This document shows, one piece after another, positions 12,359-25,100 of a DNA stretch of 64,000 nucleotides. The stretch's first letter is position 1. Each line of letters begins with the position of its first letter. Made by a program: the position numbers and the translations under genes. The stretch is taken from contig JAHHIN020000030.1 in NCBI GenBank assembly GCA_019925095.2, forward strand, positions 1,640,501 through 1,704,500, written 5' to 3'. The notes beneath the pieces were generated by a model, which saw only the letters and a program-made list of their open reading frames with translations, did no database searches and was not told where the DNA came from. The DNA comes from Dendrolimus kikuchii. Lineage: Eukaryota > Arthropoda > Insecta > Lepidoptera > Lasiocampidae.

Positions 12359-12806
12359 TGTTACATGCCGACAAAGTGAATGCACACCTGGTTTATTACC
12401 TTTCCCGCATTTGGACTTCTTTTGTTTACTTTGTGTTTAAAATTTGCAATTAGACAATAGCCTATTGTTATTGTACTTGTTTATGGCCGCAGCTGTACGG
12501 ATTACGGTTTCTTGGAAACTTTAGTCCACGCGGACTATTGTTGTATTGTACAGTTTAGTATAAAACGATGCCTGAACGGAGGGGTGAGGTGAGGTGAGGC
12601 AGTCAAGCGACGATTACTATACTAGCAAGACGTGTGTACATTCGACAAACTATATAGTGATGGACTTTGCGCATGTTATTGAAACGTGCAGTTTGCACTG
12701 GTTGTGTCCAGTTATATTTGTACCTATGTTATACGTGTTTGTATAGTTCTAATAAATTCTATAGTAATTCCAACGGCATTTTATTTCGAGTCCCGCACTC
12801 GTAACA
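12359..12806 (+). mobile_element. Solo LTR, family 'TGTTACGA', plus orientation
   Basis: A 448-bp unit starting TGTTACATGCCGAC and ending CTCGTAACA. ATAT lies on both sides (12355-12358 and 12807-12810). A TATA-like AGTATAAAACG near 12559 and a TAATAAATTC signal near 12750 follow the U3-R-U5 order. A GGTGAG triplet repeat near 12583 is private to this copy. Confidence 0.75.
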
Positions 12807-12918
12807 ATATTTTTATCACTTATAACATAGTACATTATAGGTATGTACACACCTTTCACATCACGCGGCCGTATCAATAAAGACAAATATAGACCAAAAA
12901 AAGTTTGAACTTTCTGTT

Positions 12919-13318
12919 GTCTGATTCGAGCTTGTAACTCGAATCTTGAAATGATGCAAGTTTCAAATATTGCTCTGAGAACAATACCAAACTGCCCCTG
13001 GTACCCTCGGAATTCTGAAGTGCATGAATATGTAAATATACCTACTGTAAAGGAAGAAGTGAAATACTACAGCACAGCATATAAATCCTGGTTATAGTAT
13101 CACAGCAATAGCTTGGTCAGAGTACTGCTCGACAGAAACCACAAAATCCATCGACTAAAGAGATGGCATATACTAAACTTAGACCAAAAGCTATAATGCG
13201 CCTGATTTATTGTAATAGTTAAGTACTCACTGGAGTATATACCAACAAAGTGATGCACAGAACCTATCTGATTATGGCTCTCCAGCCGATTGCAGATGAC
13301 AAAGAGGAAAACAAAAAA
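12919..13318 (+). mobile_element. 5'-truncated jockey-like LINE 3' end
   Basis: The sequence is a close relative of 35417-35800 and covers the C-terminal end and 3' UTR of a jockey-clade ORF2. It is followed by an A-rich tail at about 13310-13320. AACTTTCTGTT occurs just before the insert (about 12908) and just after the tail (about 13321), a short target duplication. The frame is broken, so it is a dead copy. Confidence 0.6.
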
Positions 13319-13339
13319 AAAACTTTCTGTTTGCAAAAA

Positions 13340-15700
13340 CTCATGTGCTGTGGTGTTGGCATATAATACGAGCGAGCGGTCACTGTGGGGAATAGGGGGG
13401 TAAAAATTGTAAAAAATTGGTTACATATAGGTATGTTCCCTTAGTATACTTTTCATCCTGATAAATGACTTGGTTTTTGTAGAATAAGCAAATATATCAA
13501 AAAAGTTAATGTTATGATGGCATTTTTTTGCACTGCCATTTCAATTCACTAACCAGCAGTGGCATAGACTTAATACAACTCAATTCCCATAGCCTACCTT
13601 TAAGAAACTAGTGACCAAATGGTTGAAAGCACCATGAATTTAAGCTTTATTGGCGCTTACATTTTTTATTCGTACATATATTGATTTATTATTACTGTAT
13701 GACTATCTCTTATGCATGGCGGCTTTCCACATGTATTAGATAAAATAGCACCTAATAACCCGATCGGCACCAGCTTTTGTTTCAAAAATATGCCGAAAGA
13801 TTGCAAAATATATCACGAGTTAGATGTTTTTTCAACAGTGGTGTAGGCGGCGCTTGCATAGTTATTTTAAGGAGGTTACCCTAAACAAATTTCCAACCCG
13901 CACCACTGCTAACTAGTATGTCATAGTCATGCCAAAGTGAACAGAGTTAGGATAGCACATACAAGTTTATAACACTCTGAACGCAACTGGAACTTAACAC
14001 GCGGATGACGATGATGATGCAAGTTTATAACATAGGCGACGAAATTTTACTATTTGATTACAAAATAAAAATTTAAAACCTAACATAGAGGAAATTTGAA
14101 TTCATTGCAATGACTAATTACATTTATAAGGAAAATCTAATTTTTCCTAAAATTAGGTGACATTCAGGAAGATTATATTGCAACATCTTTTCTAATATTT
14201 TCATTATTTGTTTTATGCAATGCAACTGTAGTGCGACCTACAGTTCATTAAGGTAGATAGATAGACTCTGACGAAATAAAAATATAGACAGAGCATGCAT
14301 GTACAAAAGTGCCAAATGAAGTGAAACATTTTCTAAAAAGCTTATGTGCATAAACTTATATAGTATAGGGCATGGTTTGCATCTGTTTGGTTAATATAAT
14401 GTCTGTTTGGTTAATATAATGTATTATATAAATAAATTTAATTTGATTTAATGTCTAAGAATTACATATATATATTTCAGAATAAGAATATGTATAGAAT
14501 GATTATTACGTCTGATATTAAGTAATATTAAGGTGCATCATAATAGAACATAGAACTTTTATTTTACAATAAAAACCAATTTGAAATTAAACACCAGTTT
14601 CCAGAAAATAGTGTGGTCATGAAAAATCACGCCAGCTGGAATAACTAGCTGAAATTGTGGAACATACCTCAATAACAATTCTACCCAGTTTAACACCATT
14701 AGCAGTTACATCCAAATAAACTTGTGGCTAAGTCATTACGATCTACTATTCAGGAGGTTAATACTAATATAAGTTCTCATAATGCAATGTGGTGCAATTC
14801 AATGCAATTAAAATACTTTATTTGCTAGAATGTAGTTTCTAGTATGAATATTATTCTTAGATTGGCATCGTTTAGCCAGCTTTATTTTGATAGTTTGAGA
14901 GTCCATCTTTCTATGAATTTGAATGGTCCAAATAGGTAGGTAAGATATTGCTCCGCAAAGCAAAAATTTACAAAAATGCACAACATTATAATAGTTACTT
15001 GTTAAAACACAACAAACTGTGTAAGAAACCTTCGAACTAGTGCCAAAAACAACTGTACAAAGTAATTTTCAATATAGAAATTTTAATTTGTCAGATACTT
15101 CTTTAAATTTTAAAATTTTGTGGACTGTATTTATTTTAATTATAAAAGAAAACTGCACATGCATAATATAATGATGATTTTAATAATAATAGAACAGATT
15201 AAAAAAAAAAAAAAAAAAAATAACATCTATATTCTAAATTTAAACATTTAGTATATTTGGTGACCAGTATCATGCCGCACCAAATTAATAAAAACTATTT
15301 GTTGGAGATTCCAAAAAAAAAATTTATAGACAAATATTATAATTTTTAAAGATATATTTTTTTATCACAGAGAATCTACTTTTTGTATAATTTTTTAGTT
15401 CAATGAATCACTATATAAAAAAACATTGCAAAAAATATTTAATTAAGAGAAATCTATAGTTAATTCTCGGTTGCATACTGTTTTCAATATAAACCTCGGG
15501 GTCTATTTTCCTACTTTCACTCATCTTACTTGCATACTTTGTTAATTACTTTTTATATATAATTATATGATAATTTACACAATTCTGCTAGACAGAAACA
15601 CCCGAGTCAATTTAACCATTCACTTAAATTTATCTGTAAGCACTTAATTGATTTTATAATGCAATAATATATTCTATTAGATGTAAAAGCCACTTACAAA
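13340..15700. other. AT-rich spacer without a recognised gene
   Basis: No protein motif or clear transposon terminus was identified. A 20-nt unit containing CTGTTTGGTTAATATAAT is tandemly duplicated near 14386-14422, and a poly-A run lies near 15200-15220. Base composition changes sharply to GC-rich near 15705, where the R1-like element begins. Confidence 0.5.
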
Positions 15701-16074
15701 TAAACAGCTGTCCGCTGCTGCAAGGTCATGGAAAGCCTGTTGCTAACGCAGAGACCGTTCCGATCAGTTCCTGGAGGGCATTCGTGCAAAGCAGTCGCAA
15801 ATGCCCGTGCTCTTCTCGAAAGTTGCAATTTTCCGCGCTTTTTCTCAGCTGAAAAGCGATAATTGCGATAATAGTTGTGTAGTGACAGTGTACAGTGTTT
15901 TTTAGTTCGATTCCGGCGCGAATCAGTTGTTTTTTCGACTGAGGTGAGTTTTTAAGCTCTATTCGCTTTGTTTTCGCGCGCTTCGGCGCATTACGCAATA
16001 CTTAACGGTTATTTCGTGTTGTCAGACACACCGGTGCGCTTTCCTGGTCTTGGCGGGAGATAGGGCATCCAGTA

Positions 16075-19000
16075 ATGGATGCCCCTGATTCCAAGTCGGC
16101 CCCTGGGCTTTCGGGTGCTCCTTGTAAAAGGGGACACGTGAAGGCCAAGGATGGTTGGCAGATGGCTGAGATCGGCGAAACGCGGCGGAAAAAAGTCCCG
16201 CCTAAATTATCAGCCCGACGCAGCAAGTCTGCTGCCGAGCCTCGCCCGCGGTGCCAGGCTGCTGCCGTTATCACGGCGGCAACCGAGGCATCTGACTCGC
16301 TAGAAAGGGTGGCGTCGGTGGTGGATCTCACCATAGACGCCCCCGAGGCCAGGAATAACGTGATGGGGCCACCTGCCGCACCCGTCACGCATAGGGCTCC
16401 GTCTGGCCGTGCGGCACGATACAGTGCGGCACGCCCAGACATAGATAGGGAAGTGCTGCTCGCGGCAAACTCAGCTGTTTGCCTAGCTGTGAGTGCCGCG
16501 AGCACCATAGTCGAGTACGCATGCATGGCGCCGTCAACCTCTGCGCGGGCTTCACCCGTGCACGGGGGCGGCGCGTATGTAGAGCACGATGACATCCCAC
16601 CGTCTGGTAGCGTCCCAGACTCGCTGGAGAACGCGCTCGACGGTGCGACTCGCGCGTTCAATTGTTCCCGCCCCAATTCGCCTGCCTGGCGGATTCGGCG
16701 TCTTCGTGCTTGTCGTTTTCAGCATCGATGCCATCGGCCTCGGGTTCGGCGACGCTGTCCACGTCTTCGGTGGCAACCGTGCCCATATTGTGTTCGCCCG
16801 TTTTTGTGGCCGGATCGAGGTCGCGCTTTTGGGATCGGTCCCAAAGCAGCGGCACCGACTCGGCCGCTACGTCGGGTGCCTCCACCCCAGCGCGCGCGCG
16901 CTCACCTTTGCGCCCCGTGGGGGGCGCAACCGCGTCGGTACTCGCGGGTGCGGAGGCCTTCCTCCGCACCGAGGGGGGGGAAAAAGGGCGCAAGACGCGC
17001 AAGGCCACCGCCGCCAAACTGGCAGCGGCTAGCCAGTGCGCCGCCCTCGTAGGGGACGTCTCGTCCTTCGGCCCAGGGGAGCTCCGCCTCGCGGCGAGCG
17101 CCCAAGTGGCCGAAATCCTTCAAATTGCCCAGACGTCGGGCAATCTGAACGGGGGCTACGTGCGTCGGCTGAAGGATGCCGCGAGCAGGTTGTCGGACAT
17201 TGTCGACACCCTGGTCACGCGAAATCCGGAAACCGAGGCATGGAGGCTCGGAAACGAAAATGCGCGTTTGCGCATGGAATTGAACTCATTGCGGGGGGAA
17301 AATCTTTCCTACCGTAAGGAGTTTGAGGAAATGCGCAAGGCCCTAAAGGCCTCCGCTCCGGCCGTGGAGCCGGCGCCCGCTTTTGTGGCGGCGCCGCCCC
17401 CCGTACCCGTCAAGCGGAAGGCCCGGGCTGTCGCGGCGGAGGTGGCGGCGATTCCGGAACCACCCGCCGTGCTCGCTGCGGCTAAAAAACCGCGTCTGGC
17501 CCCTGCTGCGGTAGCAGGGCCAAAACCGGTTCCCGTCGACGGGACGGAACCGGCCGCGGCGCCCGCCTACGGGGCGGCGCCGACGTCCATCCCGATCGGG
17601 CCCGGCGGCGGGGAGTTCGATGCGTTCTTGCGTGTCGTGCTCGACGCCGTCGCGTCGTTCGTTCGCGCGCAATTTGCCGCGATCGAGGACCGGCTGAACC
17701 CCGCGCCGACCCTCCGTCCGCCGCTCGCGGCTGACCGAGGTAAGGCGCCGGCGCCCAGACCGGCGCCTCGCGACCAGGCCACCGGAAGGCCAAGACCGGT
17801 CACGGCTGCCGCCGCCGTCCGACGGGGTCTGGGGGAAACAAGTACCCCGGTCCCGGTGGAGGTGGTGGCGGCCCCGGCCGTCGGGGTGGCAGGCTCCCCA
17901 CTGCCACCGGCCCCCCAAAAAAAGAAGCACAGGGGGGGCGTGAAGCGGACGCTCAGAAAGCAGCGAAGGGTGGCGCGCGCCGCCGCTGCTTCAGCGGCCT
18001 CCGCTACGGTGCCCGCGCTTGTGGTGCCGGCCCCCAGGCAACGGGCGGTGCCCGCGGCCGCGACACCGGTCGTCGCGGCGCCCGTCGTCCGCGCTCGCGT
18101 CACGCACGTCGCGCCGCCGCTGGCGCCCGTGGCCCCCGCCCCCGCCCCGGAGGGGGGGGCGTGGACCACGGTCGTCAAACGGAAAAAGGGTAAAGGGGCG
18201 AGGGCCGACGGGCCCCCTCCCCTCCCCCAGGCACAAGCTGCTCCCCTGCCGACGGGGCGGGGGCAGCAACAGCGGAAACAGGCTGCAAAGCCTGCGGTCG
18301 TATTCCGCGAGCCGAAGTCGGCCGCAGTTATCATTAAACTGCTGCCGGCAGCGGCCGCGAAGGGTGTCGGTTATCGCGAGGTCTTTGCAAAGGCCTCGAC
18401 GGTGGTCGACATCGCGGCCATGGGCCTCCGCGAGGGGCTGAAGGTGGTGCGGACCGTCAGGGACGCGCGTCTCCTCGAGTTCCAGCCGGGACCCGAGAGC
18501 GCGGCTAAGGCGGACCGCGTCGCCGAGGCTCTGCGCGGAGCCCTTGTAGGGATGGCTGAGGTCGTCCGCCCCGTAAAGCGTGGGGAGCTTTACGTCTCTG
18601 GGCTGGACGAATCAGTCACGGTCGATGGGCTGCGTGACGCGATCGCGCGCGCCGGCAACTGCCGGCGCGACGACGTGCGCACAAAGCACATCGGTGCAGG
18701 ACCGGGCGGTTTGGGCGCATCGTACGTGATGTGCCCCGTCGCTGCTGCCAAAGCCATCGTCAAGCTGGGCTACCTCGTGGTAGGCTTCACCTCGGCGAGG
18801 GTGGAGGCACTGGAAGCCAGACCGATACGTTGTTACCGGTGTTACAACGTCGGCCATGGCGCCCAGACCTGTCCGGACACGTGCCCGGACCGGACCAACT
18901 TGTGTCTCCGCTGCGGTAAGAGCGGACACAAGATGCCGGACTGCACGGCCCGGAACCCCCACTGCGTGGCGTGCGCGGCGGGGGGACTCAACGCTGCCCA

Positions 19001-19118
19001 CCCCACGTTGGCGAGGTTCTGCCAGCCTCCCTACGTGAAGGGCAAATTCGTCCATCCGAGGACGAAACAACGCACGGGTGTTACGGGAGTACGCGCAATG
19101 GATACCTCCAATGCCTAG
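16075..19118 (+). pseudogene. R1-like ORF1 (Gag), one apparent frameshift
   Basis: An ATG at 16075 opens a frame with a basic N-terminus. The reading then has to shift near 16660-16680 into the frame that runs to the TAG at 19116-19118. That second frame encodes an Ala/Pro/Arg-rich protein with a coiled-coil-like stretch (about 17240-17350). It also has three C-terminal zinc knuckles starting near 18831, with CYRCYNVGHGAQTC, CLRCGKSGHKMPDC and CVAC. Such proteins package the element RNA as an RNP. The second frame has no ATG near its 5' edge, which supports a broken single ORF rather than two genes. Antisense and alternate-frame ORFs over this block are GC artefacts. Confidence 0.7.
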
Positions 19119-22100
19119 TACGCCCGTAACAATACTATTTCAGGCGAACGTAAACCACTCCCCCACCGCTCAGGATTTGTGCCTGCAGGCGATGGCGGAG
19201 TGGCAAGCGAACTTGGCCGTAATAAGCGAACCTTATTACGTGCCGCCTTGCGGCAATTGGGTGGGCGACCTCAACGACGTGGTAGCGGTGGTGGCCAGAG
19301 CCGGTTCTGGCACACCGCTTACATGTCTCGAAAGAGGAAAGGGCTATGCGGTGGCGGAGAGCGGGAGTATCATCGTCATAGGCGTTTACTTTTCGCGCAA
19401 CCGCCCCCTGGCGGAGTTCGAGCTTCACTTGGACGCCATCAGGGCTGCCATAGGCAGATTGTCGCCTAAAACGATCTTCGTAATGGGCGACTTTAACGCA
19501 AAGCACTGTTCCTGGGGAAATGCGTTCACGGAACCTAGGGGCCGGACGGTTGAGGAATGGGCTCTTCAATCCGGCCTGACCATATTGAACCAGGGATCGG
19601 TCCAGACCTGCGTGCGCGCGCGGGGTGGATCGGTCATCGACCTGTCATTCGCCACTCATGCGGCCGCCCACAGAGTTGTCGGATGGAGGGTGCTGGAGGA
19701 GGTGGAGTCGCTCTCTGATCATCGGTACATCAGATTTGAGCTTACCCCCTCCTCCGGTCCGAGCCCTGTTCATCACCCCCCTCTCCTCCCGCGTTGGGCC
19801 CTTACCAAGCTCGATCCGGAGCAGGCCGAGGAGTGGGCACTCACGGAAAGCTGGGCCTACCCAGCCGAATTCGAGAACCTGGAGTCGCAGGCAGAGCACA
19901 TGCGCAAGACCCTGACGAGGGTTTGCGACGCGGCGATGCCTCGCGTCTCCAAGCGGCAGCCTCCGTGCAAGCAGGTCCACTGGTGGACCGAGGAGCTGGG
20001 CGAGATGCGAAAGGCAGTTCGCATCATCAGCCACAGGCTCAAACGCTGCAGGGCGCGCCGTCCTCCGGACTACGTCGCGGAAAATGGACTCGTGGGAGAG
20101 TTTAGGGAGGCCAGAAAGGCCCTTTCGATTGCAATACTGCAAGCGAAAGCCCGGGCTCGGGCCGAGCTCCTCGAGACGCTCGATCGGGACCCTTGGGGGC
20201 GTCCGTACCGTGGGGCCCGAAAACACGTTGCGGCCTTGCACATCCACGGTCACGGAAACGCTCGAACCCGAGGTGCTCCGGTCGGTTATCGACGGGCTCT
20301 TCCCGGATCCGGGAAACTTCACTCCCCCCAGTATGGGTCCACCCGTTCCCGACACCCCCACGGACGAGGAGCCTCACTTCATCTCCGAGCGGGAACTAGA
20401 CGTTGCCCTGGACCGGCTCCGGGGCAGGAAGACGGCACCGGGACCCGACGGGGTTCCAGGTCGACTCCTCTTCCTGGCCGCTAAACATCTACGCGGCCAG
20501 CTGCGGGAACTGTTCGAAGCCTGTATTCGCGCAGGTCGGTTCCCGTCGCAATGGAAGGAGGGTCGTTTGTGCCTGATTCCCAAGGGAGGTCGGCCTCCCA
20601 ACGATCCGTCCGCCTTCAGGCCCATAGTGCTGCTGAACGAGGTCGCTAAGGTCTTCGAAAAGATCTTGGCGGAGCGGCTCGTGAAGCATCTCGACGCTGT
20701 GGAGCCGGGGCTTTCAGAAACGCAGTTCGGGTTTCGGCGGAGGCGCTCCACGATGGACGCCTTCGAGACGCTGCGAACGTCAACGGACGAAGCCGTCCAA
20801 GCGAAGGATGTCGTTCTTGCGGTGTCGCTAGACATAGCGAATGCCTTTAACAGCCTCCCTCATGAGACGATCAGGGAGGGGCTCCGCGCGCATGGAGATC
20901 CCCCGTACCTCACGAGGCTGTTGGGCGCGTACCTGCAAGATCGACATATCCTTTGGGAGGGCGGTGAGTCCGGCAATCCCGTGTTACACAGGGGTCGGTC
21001 CTTGGGCCGATTCTTTGGAACGTAGGTTATGACTGGATCCTTCGGGTTCCGGTCCTGCCCGGGGTAGGGCTGATCTGCTTTGCGGACGACACCCTACTCA
21101 CGGCACGCGCTGCGTCATTTGCGGAATCCGTGGACGTCGCAAACGCCGGGTTGGCGATTGTCGTAGATCGAATAGCTAGGCTGGGCTTGAGGGTCTCCCC
21201 CGCGAAAACGGAGGCCGTCATGTTCCATAGGAAATTTCGCAATCCCCCCGCGGACTTGACCGTTTCGGTCCAAGGGGGTGGCGATTAGAGTAGGGCCCCA
21301 GATGAAATATCTGGGGCTAGTTCTCGATGGGAAATGGCTGTTCAAAGCGCACTTTGAGCAGCTAGTTCCCAAACTCGTCAAATCCGCGGGCGCACTCTCG
21401 AGGCTGCTTCCCAACGTGGGGGGCCCGGGGGGTGCGACGCGGAAACTTTACTCTGGCATCCTGAGGAGTATGGCGCTGTACGGTGCACCCGTCTGGTCCA
21501 CTGCACTTCACCGCCACAACAGAACCCTGCTGCATCGGGCGGAGCAGGTTCTGGCCGTGAGGACCATACGGGGGTATCGCACAGTGTCGCGGACGGCGGC
21601 CACCCTCCTGGCAGGCGATCCGCCCTGGCATCTCCAGGCGGACGTCCTGACAGTGGTGCGTCGCACCCGGCAGGATGCCCTAGCTAGAGGCCTGACCTTC
21701 TGTCAGGTCGAAATCGAGGCGATCAGGAAACGGGAAACCGCCTCCGCGATCGCCGTCTGGTCACAAGAGCTCGACAACCCTGCGGCCTATGGCGGCTACA
21801 CGGTGGATGCAATCAGGCCACAGCTGACGGAATGGGTCAACCGCACCAGCGGCACCCTGACCTTCAGGACGACGCAGATACTTACCGGACACGGATGTTT
21901 CGATAAGTATCTGTATCGCATTATGGGCTGCTTGCCTTCCCCGGACTGCCGCCAGTGCGGCGCGCCCGACATGGCGTTACACACGCTAGTCGAGTGCGCC
22001 GCATGGGCGCCGCAGCGTTTCGAACTTGAGACGCATGTAGGTCCAGTCGACTCGCTCTGTGACTTGGCCAAGGCCATGCTACAGAGCAGCGACAACTGGG

Positions 22101-22261
22101 GGGCTGCGGTTACTTTTTGTGAGACAGTAATGTCACTCAAGGAGGCCGCAGAACGCGATAGGGAGAGGAGTCCTGCAGCGCGTGCTAATGCGTCTTCTCG
22201 AGGTCGCCGGCCTTCAGCTGGCACCCGGAGAGGCAGGTACGCGCATTACTTCCCTCCCTGA
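19111..22261 (+). pseudogene. R1-like ORF2 (endonuclease-reverse transcriptase), three frameshifts
   Basis: The first ATG (19111) overlaps the ORF1 stop as ATGCCTAG, a coupled overlap typical of R1 elements. The endonuclease domain shows QANVNHS, SEPYYVP, MGDFNAKH and SDHR. The frame then shifts near 20215-20240. RT motifs follow (RGRKTAPGPDGVPG, FRPIVLLNEVAK, FGFRRRRST, LDIANAFNSLP). A second shift near 20980 restores QGSVLGPILWN and the catalytic CFADDTLL. A third, an apparent extra G in the G5 run at 21274-21278, leads to the last frame (VGPQMKYLG onwards). That frame has a C-terminal CCHC (CRQCG...H...C) and a stop at 22259-22261. All catalytic motifs are present but no single frame encodes them. 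Confidence 0.75.
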
Positions 22262-22800
22262 GGTAGGTTCCGTTTACCGCGGGGGGCCTTTAGCTTGCTA
22301 GGATTGAGCAAAGGACCTTCTACCCCCGCACAACGAAGTGGGGTGTGTTCTCCCAGGGCACACTCCAGGCACTTTATTGCGCTGGATCGACTGGGTGTAA
22401 CTATGTTCTAAATCTCAGCCCTTCCAACACAAACAAAAGCGCAGGGTCGACAGGGAGGAGGGGGTTTTTAGTGGGTATTGGGGTTGCTCGCTCGTGTAGC
22501 AACCCTCGGAGTCTCCACACTATTCTGTGACGTCGATCGCGGACGGAGCACTGCCAAGAGCATACTATTGCTGCAGTGTTATCGCCCCCGACCGACGCGT
22601 GCCGTTCCCCTAGCAACGGCCCAGACTGTGCGTAAATCGGTTAAGCATTTTCCCTCGCCTCAAAAAAAAAAAAAGCCTGCATTGCGGCCTACAATACCGA
22701 GCAGGATTCCTCTCGAGTCCTGCAAGCTTTGTCCACCGTTTGCAGTCCGCCTCGCAGGACGGTCAGCAGCTTGATGTCCTGCGTAGCGGACTGCTTTACT
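22262..22800 (+). other. 3' UTR of the R1-like element
   Basis: GC-rich non-coding sequence follows the ORF2 stop. An A13 run at about 22661-22673 is followed by more GC-rich sequence to about 22790, so the A run seems internal. The exact 3' end cannot be fixed without other copies. Confidence 0.5.
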
Positions 22801-22983
22801 GTAAGCCAGAGCGTGAATTTTAATGCTGGTCTACATTTTAAATGTGGCCGATTTATTGCTACTCAAGAGTGAGAATTGACTATGAAAAAATCTGATGTAT
22901 CTGACGAAAAATATGCCTGTTAGACAACTACACCGAAAAGCCATTTAGATTAACCAAACCACAAGTTAATTTAGGCTTCTAAT

Positions 22984-23090
22984 TGTAATGTATGAGTGTA
23001 TTACATAAGAAATAATAATGTACTATATATGTAGGTAGTTCAGTAATAAAATCAGTCTGATCACGGAAAGTACTTGTGTGTGTTTTATTA
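22984..23090 (+). repeat. 5' LTR (shared part) of the gypsy element
   Basis: 107 bp identical to 31950-32056. It holds a TATA-like ACTATATATG and a TAATAAAATC poly(A)-like signal. U5 may continue to about 23125. Confidence 0.8.
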
Positions 23091-23125
23091 CCAATCTATA
23101 CGAATTAAAGGCTTAAATACTATAC

Positions 23126-23143
23126 TGGCGACGAGGATGGGAT
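23126..23143 (+). other. Primer-binding-site-like sequence of the gypsy element
   Basis: TGGCGACGAGGATGGG begins with the TGG expected to pair with a tRNA CCA end. It resembles the start of the untranslated leader of many Ty3/gypsy elements. The specific tRNA was not determined. Confidence 0.5.
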
Positions 23144-23793
23144 TTAAATACGTGTGTAAATAAATATAAATAATAAAAAGATAAGTTCATAATGTGTCAA
23201 CGCGGCAGCCCAGTATTAAGAACTGAACGCGTATCCAAAATGGCGGTGGTAGGATTGCTGGTATGGATAAGAAGGGAGACTAACCTGCGTGCCTCTAGGC
23301 TGCACTAACTATGCGTGCTGATCACCAAGTTGTGAGCCTTGCAGCAAATCTTCTGGCTTGTCTCCTTCTTGCGGCCTTCGATAATTAAATGTACACACGC
23401 GGAGCGGTATAACAGCACTAATAGCAAGTTGTGGCGGTAAAGATGTGCGGGTTGTCGTACGAGGGTCGACAGCAAACTACGTGCGACGAGGGTCGACAGC
23501 AGACTGACTCGTAAAAACGAGCAGTATTAGCACAGCGGTAAGTACGACAAGGATAGTCGAATGGAATGGAAGATGGCGGCTGGGACAAGGTGATTGGATA
23601 ACGCGGTTAGGAAAGCGGGTAGTTGTGGAAATAATTTCAAGGGGACAGGATTTTAAATAAGCGGCGCGAACATGCCCCCGGCCTAAAAACCAATGGTTTT
23701 TAAAACACTCAAAAATGGGAGAAGTTAATTAATAAAAAGGTTGAAATAAGCGGTAAAAGAAGCGGGAGTAGACCGGGGGGAGGGGAGGTGTGA

Positions 23794-24490
23794 CTACTGA
23801 GTAGGTAACACACAAAGCCGGACGACTGGTCGTTTGTACACGCCAGTAGCCGTTTTTACTGAGGCAACCCTACAGATGCCGTCTTTGCCAGGATAAGTGG
23901 CCACTACGACTCCAAGGGGCCATGAAAGCGGGGGAATATTGTCCGTAACAATGAGGACTATTGAGCCCATAGTAATAGGATTTACAGGTGTATTCCATTT
24001 TCCACGTGATTGCAATAAATATAAGTATTCTAATTTCCATCGCTTGGAAAATGACTGAATCATTTGATCCAGCAAAGTGAACCGTTTAAATAGTTGCGCG
24101 GGTTCGTTATCAACGTTACAGGCAGGCAAATGTTTAAGCGGAACAGACATTAAAAAATGCGCGTGAGTTAAAGCAGTGGGTTCAGAAGGATCCTCACTCA
24201 ATAATGTTAGCGGGCGGGAATTAATGACACATTCGATTTGTGTCAGAACGGTTAACATTTCTTCATAGGTTAACAGTTGTGTCCCAATGACACGATGGAG
24301 ATGCGTTTTAAATGCTTTCACATAAATTTCATACTGGCCTCCGAAGTGAGGACTTCGTGGCGGATTCAATTTCCAAAGAACGCGGTTCGCTGACAATTCA
24401 TCCGAGAGAGACGTATTCAATTCATCGGAACTTGTAGATATTGATGACCATATGACAGATCGGCATTACGGAGATGGCCACCAACTCTAA
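23794..24490 (-). pseudogene. BEL/Pao integrase C-terminus and DUF5641-like domain remnant
   Basis: Read on the minus strand, a short segment near 24480-24425 encodes LVRVGGHLRNADLSYG, the usual start of the BEL/Pao integrase zinc region. It is followed almost at once by the NPPRSPHFGG motif of the integrase core C-terminus, so the DDE core is deleted. The 208-codon frame 24420-23794 continues through a CVINSRPL segment and a complete-looking DUF5641-type C-terminal domain (GSIVLIVTDN, PLGVV, VYKRPVVRL) to a stop at 23794. It is antisense to the surrounding gypsy element. It cannot encode a working integrase. Confidence 0.65.
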
Positions 24491-25100
24491 CTAGCCCGTC
24501 TACGTCTCAAAAGGCACGAACGAGCCTTTGTATAGAGGGGGAATAGCGTTAATTATTTTGAAGATTTTTAATAATTTCAGAGAAATGAAAAGATCGTAAA
24601 TATTTAAAAACTTGAAATTCAGCGTAATGAAGGTCATCATCAGCAGTATAATATTTATTTCGCGGTAGTTTATGAAACGATATCTCAAAACAACTGTGCG
24701 TAAAAGTATTAGCCTTAAGTAAACGCGGGAGAAGAGATGTAACAACAGGTTAGAGGTCTCGTTATTTGTATGAGTAGCGGGAAAAGCAACAATATTTTTC
24801 AACACAGGTAAATAACTATCACCGTTGGCCCTTTTTTGATTTATATAACCGGCAATCTGGCTACAATCAGTCGGATCCATTGCACCACAAAGGATAGGCT
24901 CTTACCTAAACGGGAATTAATTTTCGCAACAAACTGTCATTGGGAATATATGACCTTGAATATAAAAATAGTTAGCAGCGGGAATAGCGGTTGCAGGTTT
25001 AGTTAATTATTAAATAGAAAAATATAAAATTAGGAAATGCGGATAAAATAACATAAATAAATTATTAAATTTATAAATAAATAAATTGTGAATATGTTAT

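Larger units (their letters stand above)
15705..22800 (+). mobile_element. R1-clade non-LTR retrotransposon, nearly full length, frameshifted
   Basis: A GC-rich block of about 7 kb stands out from AT-rich flanks. It contains a 5' UTR, ORF1 (Gag with CCHC knuckles), an overlapping ORF2 (AP endonuclease, reverse transcriptase, C-terminal CCHC) and a 3' UTR with an A13 run near 22661. This order and the ORF1/ORF2 sequence types fit the R1 clade (R1/TRAS/SART-like). Boundaries are estimated from composition and no clear target duplication was found. The flanks do not look like rDNA, so this is not a canonical 28S insertion. At least four frameshifts break the two ORFs. Confidence 0.75.

Noticed and set aside
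16002..18334. Many long antisense and alternate-frame ORFs over the GC-rich LINE
   Set aside because: They lie over R1-like ORF1, carry low-complexity Arg/Pro/Ala composition, and match the absence of stop codons in GC-rich DNA. No domain is recognisable.
24500..24880. 126-codon minus-strand ORF between the BEL/Pao pieces
   Set aside because: It has no BEL/Pao RT or RNase H motif in frame and is mostly AT-driven hydrophobic sequence. It is best seen as decayed interior.
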